This document shows, piece after piece, positions 22,146-28,425 of a stretch of 33,101 nucleotides of DNA. The notes under the pieces are model-generated. The model was not told the DNA's origin and made no database searches. It worked only from the letters and a program-made list of their open reading frames with translations. Position numbers and translations under genes: made by a program. Source of the DNA: DASTSN01 sp035549175 (lineage in GTDB: Bacteria; Bacteroidota; Bacteroidia; Chitinophagales; Chitinophagaceae); assembly GCA_035549175.1 (NCBI GenBank), contig DASZRL010000129.1, positions 1-33,101 of the forward strand, written 5' to 3'. The stretch's first letter is position 1. Every line of letters starts with the position of its first letter.

Positions 22146-22463
22146 TTATTCGTCTTCGCCCGGTCCTTCATCTGGTTTGACGGAAGTGAGTTTTTTGACT
22201 TCGGCCACAAATTCCTTGGCCGGTTTGAAGGCAGGGATGTAATGCTCCGGTATGTGGACAGCCACATTCTTTTTGATGTTTCTGCCTATTTTGGCTGCGC
22301 GTTTCTTGGTTATAAAACTGCCAAAGCCGCGGATGTAAATGTTTTCTCCTTTGGAAAGAGAATCTTTTACCTCTTTGAACATGGTTTCCAGCGTAACAAG
22401 GACGTCCACCTTGGGTATGCCGGTTTTTTCGGAAATCTGGTTAACGAGGTCGGCTTTTCTCAT
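22146..22463 (-). CDS. HU/IHF-family DNA-binding protein
   Basis: A 105-residue nucleoid protein. It begins MRKADLVNQISEKTGIPKVDV and continues with IYIRGFGSFITKKRAAKIGRN, the body of the HU fold, then IPEHYIPAFKPAKEFV at the end of the DNA-binding arm. The RNP tip motif of classical HU reads RNI here; I believe this is common in Bacteroidota members, and it removes the intercalating Pro. An acidic tail (PDEGPGEDE) is added at the C-terminus. The ATG at 22461-22463 is used rather than the upstream one at 22505, because the promoter at 22492-22522 lies between them. The gene is divergent from mutY. Confidence 0.92.
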   Translation of the reverse strand: MRKADLVNQISEKTGIPKVDVLVTLETMFKEVKDSLSKGENIYIRGFGSFITKKRAAKIGRNIKKNVAVHIPEHYIPAFKPAKEFVAEVKKLTSVKPDEGPGEDE

Positions 22464-22491
22464 TGGTTGTTGATTTTGTTGTTTCGCAAAG

Positions 22492-22522
22492 CCAATATAG
22501 GACAAAGTTCCATGATTGTCAA
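22492..22522 (-). promoter_or_regulatory. Strong promoter of the HU-family gene
   Basis: The minus strand reads TTGACA, 17 bases, TATATT, GG. It fits an E. coli-type sigma-70 promoter (perfect -35, 5 of 6 at -10). It also fits the Bacteroidota form TTG-N20-TAnnTTTG with one mismatch (TATATTGG). The predicted leader is about 20 bases, A-rich and without Shine-Dalgarno. Confidence 0.7.
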
Positions 22523-22618
22523 CCGGATAGGCTGATTTTTTTTTATAAATGGATTTAAAGCAATATTTTAGAGATAACCTATTATTAAAAACTATAATTA
22601 CCTGATTCGGAAATCAAA

Positions 22619-23719
22619 GTGAAGAAAGGTCATGATTTGAAACAATGGAGCAAAAAAGAGTTTACCCGGCGCCTGGTCCGGTGGAACCAGGAACAAAATG
22701 ACCGGGCCATGCCCTGGAAGGGGGAACGGGATCCGTACCGGATCTGGCTCAGCGAAATCATCCTGCAGCAGACGAGGGTCCAGCAGGGCTGGGCCTATTA
22801 CCAGGCATTCCTCCGGGCATTCCCGGATGTCCGTTCCCTGGCTTCAGCCCCCGACCAGGCTGTCTTCAAGCTCTGGGAAGGCCTGGGGTATTACACCCGG
22901 TGCCGCAACCTGATTGCCAGTGCGCGCCATATCGCCTTTGAGCGGGACGGCCGTTTTCCCGACACCTATGCCGCGATCCGGGCCCTCCCGGGCGTGGGTC
23001 CCTATACCGCCGCAGCCATCGCTTCCTTTGCCTTCAACCTGCCGCATGCCGTCGTGGACGGGAATGTCCAGCGGGTGCTGGCCCGGGTATTCGGCATCCG
23101 GGAACCGGCCGATACAGCGTCCGGGAAGCGCCTGTTCAACCAGTGGGCGCAGGACCTGCTTGACCCGGTCAGGCCGGGCGCTTATAACCAGGCCATCATG
23201 GATTTCGGGGCCACCGTATGCAAGCCGCTGGCACCGGCCTGCCCCACCTGTCCCCTGCGCCTGCACTGCGTGGCCCGGCGGCTGGACCAGGTCCGCGAGC
23301 TGCCGGTGAAGCGTAAAGTTTCGGCCCCGCGGCGGCGCTGGATATATTACCTGGTGCTGGAACACGGCGACCGGGTCTGGATCCGTCAGCGAGGCGCAGG
23401 CGATATCTGGCAGGGCCTGTTTGAATTTCTGCCGGTGGAGACCGATCGGGAAGTCAGCGCCGAAGAAGTGCTCTCGCTGGCCCGGGTCCGGGGCCTGCTG
23501 CCGAAAGGAGCCGCCGAAACACCGGTCTGGTCCCCGCGGATCACCCAGCAGCTTTCCCACCAGCAAATTACCGGCCGCTTCCTGCGGGTACGCTTCTCCC
23601 GCAAGCCCGCCAAGCCGGGACCGGGACAATGGGTGTCGCGCGACCAGCTGATTCACTTCCCGTTTCCGGTATTCATACGCTCCTATCTGAAGTCCCCCGG
23701 AATCGCCACCCCGGCTTGA
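22619..23719 (+). CDS. mutY: A/G-specific adenine glycosylase MutY
   Basis: A 366-residue base-excision enzyme removing adenine opposite 8-oxoguanine. The catalytic Glu is Glu46 in WLSEIILQQTRV. The helix-hairpin-helix is LPGVGPYTAAAIASFAF (from residue 123), and the catalytic Asp is Asp147 in VVDGNVQRVLAR. The [4Fe-4S] cluster ligands are C201-x6-C208-x2-C211-x5-C217. A NUDIX-like C-terminal domain (about 235-360) recognises 8-oxoG. The start is a GTG, and no better in-frame ATG precedes the conserved WKGERDPYRIWLSE segment. It is divergent from HU. The hairpin overlapping its stop codon suggests that ssb is transcribed separately. Confidence 0.94.
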   Translation: MKKGHDLKQWSKKEFTRRLVRWNQEQNDRAMPWKGERDPYRIWLSEIILQQTRVQQGWAYYQAFLRAFPDVRSLASAPDQAVFKLWEGLGYYTRCRNLIASARHIAFERDGRFPDTYAAIRALPGVGPYTAAAIASFAFNLPHAVVDGNVQRVLARVFGIREPADTASGKRLFNQWAQDLLDPVRPGAYNQAIMDFGATVCKPLAPACPTCPLRLHCVARRLDQVRELPVKRKVSAPRRRWIYYLVLEHGDRVWIRQRGAGDIWQGLFEFLPVETDREVSAEEVLSLARVRGLLPKGAAETPVWSPRITQQLSHQQITGRFLRVRFSRKPAKPGPGQWVSRDQLIHFPFPVFIRSYLKSPGIATPA

Positions 23720-23758
23720 CGGGTCATCTCCCCGTACCTGGCCGGTCCTTATTTTTTT
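23711..23758 (+). terminator. Probable terminator of mutY
   Basis: A two-part stem, CCGGC/GCCGG (23711-23715, 23741-23745) outside ACGGG/CCCGT (23719-23723, 23731-23735), is followed after TCC by TTATTTTTTTAT. It overlaps the mutY stop codon. Confidence 0.6.
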
Positions 23759-23797
23759 ATACCCCCAAAAAAAATTAATTTTAAGGAGGTTGGGGCG

Positions 23798-23827
23798 TTG
23801 TATTACGATTCGTTCAACGAAAATTGA
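23798..23827 (+). other. Nine-codon frame with an ideal Shine-Dalgarno, upstream of ssb
   Basis: AAGGAGG (23783-23789) is a full Shine-Dalgarno match, unusual for this lineage. Eight bases after it a TTG begins a frame of nine codons (M/L-Y-Y-D-S-F-N-E-N) ending in TGA, 7 bases before the ssb ATG. Whether it is translated is unknown. Confidence 0.25.
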
Positions 23828-23834
23828 TACCTGT

Positions 23835-24269
23835 ATGAGAGGCGTAAACCGAGTCATGCTCATTGGCAATTTGGGAAAGGATCCGGATGTGCAGGTCCTG
23901 GAGGGAAATATCGCGGTGGCAAAGTTTCCCCTGGCCACCACCGAGACGTTCAAGGACCGGTCAGGCAAGCTGGTTTCCCAGACCGAATGGCATACCGTCG
24001 TGCTGTGGCGGGGCCTGGCGGAACTGGCGCAGAAATACCTCCATAAGGGTAGTCTTGTCTATATCGAGGGGCGGTTGCGGACGCGCAGCTGGGAGGATAA
24101 GGAAGGCAACCGCAAATTTGCCACCGAGGTGGTCGGGGATAACCTGATCATGCTGGACAAGCGCATGGAAGGCGGGAACGCTTCCGTATCCGGGGAAACC
24201 GGCATGGAAGGCATGGGGGGACACGATGTGCCACCCCTGGGCGACCCATCCGAAAACCTGCCCTTCTGA
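23835..24269 (+). CDS. ssb: Single-stranded DNA-binding protein
   Basis: A 144-residue SSB that coats single-stranded DNA during replication and repair. The OB-fold begins MRGVNRVMLIGNLGKDPDV and continues with AKFPLATTE, WHTVVLWRGLAELAQKYLHKGSLVYIEGRLRTRSW and the EVVGDNLIML strand. A short Gly-rich linker leads to the C-terminal tip PSENLPF, the peptide that binds partner proteins. The tip is less acidic than the classical DDDIPF. The ATG at 23835 is chosen because it gives the canonical N-terminus; the frame upstream to 23790 adds residues unlike any SSB. Neighbours mutY upstream and gldE downstream form the conserved Bacteroidota arrangement. I see no exact -7 box; TAATTTTA (23776-23783) is one base off. 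Confidence 0.93.
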   Translation: MRGVNRVMLIGNLGKDPDVQVLEGNIAVAKFPLATTETFKDRSGKLVSQTEWHTVVLWRGLAELAQKYLHKGSLVYIEGRLRTRSWEDKEGNRKFATEVVGDNLIMLDKRMEGGNASVSGETGMEGMGGHDVPPLGDPSENLPF

Positions 24270-24295
24270 AACGCTCCGGCTAACGTCTATTTCAA

Positions 24296-24303
24296 TAAAT
24301 TTG
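24296..24303 (+). promoter_or_regulatory. Candidate -7 box of gldE
   Basis: TAAATTTG is an exact TAnnTTTG match. It places the transcription start near 24308-24311, immediately before the UUCG hairpin. No -33 TTG is seen at the expected distance. Confidence 0.45.
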
Positions 24304-24311
24304 CTTTGTTA

Positions 24312-24346
24312 TTATACCAGGCAGGCCTTCGGACCTGCCTGTATAA
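24312..24346 (+). promoter_or_regulatory. Stable UUCG hairpin at the predicted 5' end of the gldE mRNA
   Basis: TTATA-C-CAGGCAGG pairs with CCTGCCTG-TATAA (13 bp, one bulged C) and closes a C(TTCG)G tetraloop after one C-A mismatch. There is no T-run; AT-rich, largely A-rich sequence follows up to the gldE TTG. It could protect the 5' end of the gldE transcript, or mark the 3' end of ssb mRNA. Confidence 0.5.
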
Positions 24347-24373
24347 TTAAAATATTAAATAAAAATCCCTGTA

Positions 24374-25732
24374 TTGGATCATTCGGTTTTTGGCCATTTT
24401 GTAACCTACCACAGCACACACCTGCTGGCGGTGAATCTGCAGGGTACCACCTTCCTGATCATCCTGCTGCTGGCTTTGTTCCTGCTGATCTTCACGATTT
24501 CGGGGGCCGAGGTGGCCCTTTTCTCCCTGACCAGCCGGGACGTCAATATGCTGAAGACCAAACAGCATCTGGCCGCCAGGCGGATCATTTCCCTGCTGGA
24601 GGAGCGCCAGGCCGTGTTCACCTCACTGCTGATCGCCAACACATTTTTCAGCATCTGTATCATCGTGCTCTGCAATTTCCTGATCGACCAGTTTATCCCG
24701 TTCCGACAGCTGCTGGCCGGCCTGGGGGGACTGGCCTCCCTGCTGGACCTGATCCTTAAGGTCCTGCTCATTGCCTTCGGGCTGATTTTTTTCGGCAAGA
24801 TCCTTCCCAAGGTCTGGGCCACGCAGAATAATATCCGCTTTGCCTACGGGTCATCCCTGGTGGTGGATACCCTGCACCGGCTGCTGCGCCGGCTCAGCCG
24901 GCGTATGGTAAGCCTGGCCGACGTCATCGGCAGGCGGCTCGGAGCCAACCGGTCCCAGATCACCAGCCTGCGGGAACTGGATGAGGCGATCGATATTACC
25001 GCAGACAGTGAGGCTTCCGAAGAAGAGAAGAAGATACTGAAGGGTATTGTGAAATTCGGCAACATCTCCGTGAAACAGGTCATGCGCAGCCGCCTGGACA
25101 TTAACGGGATAGAATACGGAACACGGTTCGACGCCCTGGTGCGTCAGTTGGGAGAACTCCATTATTCCCGGGTTCCGGTTTACCGGGGCAGCCTGGACGA
25201 GATTGCCGGTATCATCAATACCAAGGACCTGGTTCCTCACCTGGGAGAGGGGGAGCACTTTGACTGGCATCCCCTGATGCGGCAGCCCTATTTCGTCCCG
25301 GAGTCCAAACTGATCGAAGACCTGCTGAAGGAGTTCCAGGCCAGGCGGATCCATTTTGCCGTAGTGGTGGATGAATTCGGGGGAACGAGCGGGATCGTTA
25401 CGCTCGAGGATATCCTGGAGGAGATCATCGGGGAAATCAAGGATGAGTTCGATGAGGAGGAAAGCCGCAACCGCCGGATTGACGAAAACAACTGGCTCTT
25501 TGAAGGCAAGACGATGATCAACGACGTCTGTAAAATGATGGACCTGCCCCAGGACACCTTTGACCGGGTCCGCGGGAACAGCGAGTCCCTGGCCGGGCTC
25601 GTCCTGGAACTGGCCGGCAAGTTCCCGGAAACCAACGAGGTAATACCCTGCGGGGATTTCGAGTTCACCATCCTGGAGTCATCCATGAACCGCATCAACC
25701 AGATTAAGCTCACCGTAAAAAACAAACCGTGA
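24374..25732 (+). CDS. gldE: Gliding motility-associated protein GldE (CNNM/CorC-type transporter family)
   Basis: A 452-residue membrane protein. A DUF21/CNNM transmembrane region (about 20-190; segments such as TTFLIILLLALFLLIFTISGAEVALF and LILKVLLIAFGLIFFGKILPKV) is followed by a CBS pair (about 205-330, with YSRVPVYRG and FAVVVDEFGGTSGIVTLEDILEEIIGEI) and a CorC/HlyC domain (about 345-445). In Flavobacterium GldE supports GldD and gliding/T9SS function. The domain family includes magnesium and cobalt exporters, so a transport role is also possible. The start is a TTG (24374-24376), which gives an MDH start as I recall for homologues; it remains uncertain. The last codons overlap gldD in GTGA, indicating coupled translation. 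Confidence 0.9.
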   Translation: MDHSVFGHFVTYHSTHLLAVNLQGTTFLIILLLALFLLIFTISGAEVALFSLTSRDVNMLKTKQHLAARRIISLLEERQAVFTSLLIANTFFSICIIVLCNFLIDQFIPFRQLLAGLGGLASLLDLILKVLLIAFGLIFFGKILPKVWATQNNIRFAYGSSLVVDTLHRLLRRLSRRMVSLADVIGRRLGANRSQITSLRELDEAIDITADSEASEEEKKILKGIVKFGNISVKQVMRSRLDINGIEYGTRFDALVRQLGELHYSRVPVYRGSLDEIAGIINTKDLVPHLGEGEHFDWHPLMRQPYFVPESKLIEDLLKEFQARRIHFAVVVDEFGGTSGIVTLEDILEEIIGEIKDEFDEEESRNRRIDENNWLFEGKTMINDVCKMMDLPQDTFDRVRGNSESLAGLVLELAGKFPETNEVIPCGDFEFTILESSMNRINQIKLTVKNKP

Positions 25733-26340
25733 TCCCGCGCCTGCCGTCCGCCCTGCCCCGGTACTCCCGGCTTTTCGTTCCGCTGCTGCTGCTGCTGGCC
25801 GCCTGCAACAGTCCGTATACCTATAAGAAGCGGGGTTATTTCAAGATTGCGTTTCCCCCCAAGCAATACCAGCTCTTTGACCAGCCGGGATATCCCTACA
25901 CCTTTGAATACCCGGTGTACGCGCGGGTGGTCCGCGATTCCTCGTTCTTCGGAGACCGGCCGGAAAATCCCTGGTGGATCAATATCGACATCCCCCAGTT
26001 CGGGGGCCGGATCTATGTCAGCTACAAGGAGATCGGCCGTGAAAAATTCGATTCGCTGGTAAATGATGCCTTTACCATGTCCTATAAACAGCACACCTAC
26101 AAGGCATCTTCCATCGAGCCGCAGCCCTTCCGGACCCCCTCAGGGGTCAGCGGCGTGTATTTCTCCCTCACGGGCAATACCGCTACGGCCAACCAGTTTT
26201 TTGCCACCGATTCGGTCCGTCATTTCCTGCGGGGGGCCTTGTATTTTGATGCCACTCCGAACGAAGATTCCCTGGGCATCGTCAATGATTTCCTGCGCCA
26301 GGACCTGCAGCATCTGATCGGAACGCTCCGGTGGCGTTAG
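25729..26340 (+). CDS. gldD: Gliding motility lipoprotein GldD
   Basis: A 203-residue lipoprotein needed for gliding and type IX secretion in Flavobacterium. The signal peptide ends in the lipobox LAAC (Cys26). The body shows family features: YFKIAFPPKQYQLFD, YTFEYPVYARV, WWINIDIPQFGGRIYVSYK and, near the end, QFFATDSVRHFLRGALYFDATPNEDSLGIV. It begins with GTG at 25729-25731, overlapping the gldE stop by 4 bases. Whether the organism glides cannot be read from this window, because gldD also occurs in non-gliding T9SS bacteria. The kelch protein with a T9SS tail elsewhere in the window is a plausible client of the pathway. Confidence 0.92.
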   Translation: MIPRLPSALPRYSRLFVPLLLLLAACNSPYTYKKRGYFKIAFPPKQYQLFDQPGYPYTFEYPVYARVVRDSSFFGDRPENPWWINIDIPQFGGRIYVSYKEIGREKFDSLVNDAFTMSYKQHTYKASSIEPQPFRTPSGVSGVYFSLTGNTATANQFFATDSVRHFLRGALYFDATPNEDSLGIVNDFLRQDLQHLIGTLRWR

Positions 26341-26351
26341 ACGGAACATCG

Positions 26352-26359
26352 TATTTTTG
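26352..26359 (+). promoter_or_regulatory. Candidate -7 box of the DUF3109 gene
   Basis: TATTTTTG is an exact TAnnTTTG, 17 bases before the GTG at 26377. The flanking CG before the box is the same as at mutL. It separates this gene from gldD transcription. Confidence 0.5.
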
Positions 26360-26376
26360 TAAGTAAATCGTGAAAT

Positions 26377-26985
26377 GTGATTGCAGTCGACCAAGTTTTG
26401 ATCAGTGACGATATCCTGGAAAAGCAGTTTGTGTGTGATTTGGGTAAATGCCGGGGCGGTTGTTGTGAGGACGGCGATGCGGGCGCCCCGCTGGACACCG
26501 GGGAACTGGACCTGATCGTCGAACTCTTTGAAAAGATTCGCCCTTACCTTTCCGAGGCATCCATCCGGGAAATCGAAAAGAAGGGAAAATATGTCTACCA
26601 CCGGGAATTCGGCTGGGTGACACCCACCCTGGGCAGTGACCGGGAAATCTGCGTCTATGGGTATCGCGATGACCAGGGCACCATCAAGTGCGCGTTTGAG
26701 CAGGCCTACCATGACGGGGTGATTGCCTGGAAAAAACCCATCAGCTGCCATCTGTATCCGATTATCGTGAAAAAAGGCAAGAAGGGCGATTTCGACCGGA
26801 TGAATTATGAGCCCCGCGAAACCCTCTGCAAGCCCGCCTGCCAGCTGGGCAAGCAGCTGAAGGTGCCGGTATTCCGGTTCCTTAAGGAACCCCTCGTCCG
26901 CAAATACGGGGAAGAGTTTTACCTTACGCTGGAAAAAACGGCCGAAGCCTATTTTGGACGGGACCGGCACGACGCCCGACCCTGA
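26377..26985 (+). CDS. DUF3109 family Cys-rich protein
   Basis: A 202-residue cytosolic protein of a Bacteroidota family of unknown function. The N-terminus MIAVDQVLISDDILEKQFVC fits the family start, which supports the GTG. Cysteines cluster as C20, C25, C29 and C30 (FVCDLGKCRGGCCEDGDAG), and later in REICVYG, IKCAFEQ, ISCHLYPI and TLCKPACQ. The pattern resembles the zinc/iron-chelating YkgJ-type domain, so metal binding is likely. Charged and conserved segments include KKPISCHLYPI. A LutB-type iron-sulfur protein follows, but a shared role is not shown. I cannot name a reaction. Confidence 0.85.
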   Translation: MIAVDQVLISDDILEKQFVCDLGKCRGGCCEDGDAGAPLDTGELDLIVELFEKIRPYLSEASIREIEKKGKYVYHREFGWVTPTLGSDREICVYGYRDDQGTIKCAFEQAYHDGVIAWKKPISCHLYPIIVKKGKKGDFDRMNYEPRETLCKPACQLGKQLKVPVFRFLKEPLVRKYGEEFYLTLEKTAEAYFGRDRHDARP

Positions 26986-27016
26986 GCCGGGAGATCCACA
27001 ATCTAAATTACAGCCC

Positions 27017-28393
27017 GTGTCAGAGAGTTCTACCACCTTTAATGCCAAAAGCACGATCAAGGCCGCCGACAAGGACCACCGGCGCAAGATCAATTTTAAC
27101 ATCCGGCAGTACGATAACGCCGTTCCGGGCGGCAAACAGCAGTTCCAGGACCTGGCCACGGCCCGGGAACGGGCCAAGAATATCAAATGGCGGGCCATCG
27201 AGAAACTGGATTTTTACCTGGAGCTTTTTGAAGGAAATATCAGCAAGCGGGGGGCCAAGGTCATCTGGGCCGAAAATGCCGACCAGGCCAACGAAGAGAT
27301 CCTGAAGATATGCCGCGAAAAGAATTGCACGACCCTGGTCAAGAGCAAAAGCATGTTGACCGAGGAGATTCACCTGAACGACTTTTTGGGACGCCATGGC
27401 ATTGACAGCGTGGAAACCGACCTGGGTGAATACATCCAGCAGCTGGACGGGGAACCGCCGTACCATATTGTCACCCCCGCCATGCACAAGAGCAAGGAGG
27501 ATGTCGCCAAGCTTTTTGCCAGCAAGCTGGGAACCGATCCCAAGCTTACGCCGCAGGAGCTGACCCTGGTGGCCCGGGAAAAGCTTCGCAAAAAATACCT
27601 GCAGGCCGAGGTGGGTGTTACCGGGGCCAACTTCCTGATCGCGGATGTCGGAGCCGTGGCCGTAACCGAAAACGAGGGGAATGGCCGGCTGAGTGCTTCC
27701 TGGCCCAAGACCCATATCGTGGTGGCCGGCATCGAAAAAATGATTCCTTCCCTGGCGGACCTTGCCCTGCTCTGGCCCCTGCTCGCCACGTTTGGCACGG
27801 GTCAGCGCATGACCGTATACAATACGATTTTTTCGGGCCCGCGGCAGCCCGGGGAGCCGGATGGCCCCGAAGAGATGTACGTCATCCTGCTGGATAACGG
27901 CCGGACCCATATCCTGGCCAGTGAAAAGTCCCGGGAAAGCCTGTACTGCATCCGATGCGGAGCCTGCCTGAATGCATGCCCCGTTTATAAGAATATCGGG
28001 GGCCACAGTTACGGCACGACCTACAGCGGGCCCATCGGGGCGGTGATCACCCCGCATCTGCGGGGCCTGGAAGAATGGAAGCACCTGAGTTTTGCCTCCT
28101 CGCTTTGCGGCAACTGTACGGAAGTCTGTGCCGTGAAGATTAACCTCCATGAACTCCTGCTGGAAAACCGACACGAGGCCGTGGAAAGCGGTTTCAGCAC
28201 CCTGCCGGAGCGGGTCGCCTGGAAGGTCTGGAAGAAGGCCATGCTGAAACGGTCCTGGATGAACCTGGCCAGCGGGCCGGTCAAGGGCCGGGTGGTGAAC
28301 AGCCTGATCAAGGGCTGGCACAGGCACCGCAGCGAACTGCAATTCCCCAAAAAATCCTTCAACCAGCAATGGGTTGAAAAACATAAGGGCTGA
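27017..28393 (+). CDS. LutB-type lactate utilisation iron-sulfur protein
   Basis: A 458-residue member of the LutB/YkgF family. In Bacillus, LutA, LutB and LutC oxidise L-lactate to pyruvate. An N-terminal LUD domain (about 40-290, VGVTGANFLIADVGAVAVTENEGNGR) is followed by two ferredoxin motifs: C311-x2-C314-x2-C317-x3-C321 (YCIRCGACLNACPVYK), and C364-x2-C367-x3-C371 (CGNCTEVCAVKI), where the Pro usually following the last Cys is Ala. I chose the GTG at 27017 (MSESSTTFNAK); the longer frame from 26954 overlaps the DUF3109 gene by 32 bases. No LutA or LutC gene is adjacent, so the real substrate may differ or partners lie elsewhere. Confidence 0.88.
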   Translation: MSESSTTFNAKSTIKAADKDHRRKINFNIRQYDNAVPGGKQQFQDLATARERAKNIKWRAIEKLDFYLELFEGNISKRGAKVIWAENADQANEEILKICREKNCTTLVKSKSMLTEEIHLNDFLGRHGIDSVETDLGEYIQQLDGEPPYHIVTPAMHKSKEDVAKLFASKLGTDPKLTPQELTLVAREKLRKKYLQAEVGVTGANFLIADVGAVAVTENEGNGRLSASWPKTHIVVAGIEKMIPSLADLALLWPLLATFGTGQRMTVYNTIFSGPRQPGEPDGPEEMYVILLDNGRTHILASEKSRESLYCIRCGACLNACPVYKNIGGHSYGTTYSGPIGAVITPHLRGLEEWKHLSFASSLCGNCTEVCAVKINLHELLLENRHEAVESGFSTLPERVAWKVWKKAMLKRSWMNLASGPVKGRVVNSLIKGWHRHRSELQFPKKSFNQQWVEKHKG

Positions 28394-28396
28394 TCC

Positions 28397-28411
28397 GGGG
28401 CCTCCGGCCCC
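28397..28411 (+). repeat. Short GC-rich hairpin between lutB-like and deacetylase genes
   Basis: GGGGCC and GGCCCC form a perfect 6-bp stem with a TCC loop, four bases after the stop codon. No T-run follows. Confidence 0.35.
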
Positions 28412-28425
28412 GCCTTCAGTCCCCC

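Noticed and set aside
23790..23834. Upstream TTG start for ssb directly behind AAGGAGG
   Set aside because: The spacing of zero bases is too short for initiation, and the added residues do not match the conserved SSB N-terminus, which begins at 23835.
28397..28411. Hairpin after the LutB-type gene as a terminator
   Set aside because: The stem is only 6 bp and no T-run follows; the deacetylase gene starts 15 bases later, so read-through is more likely.
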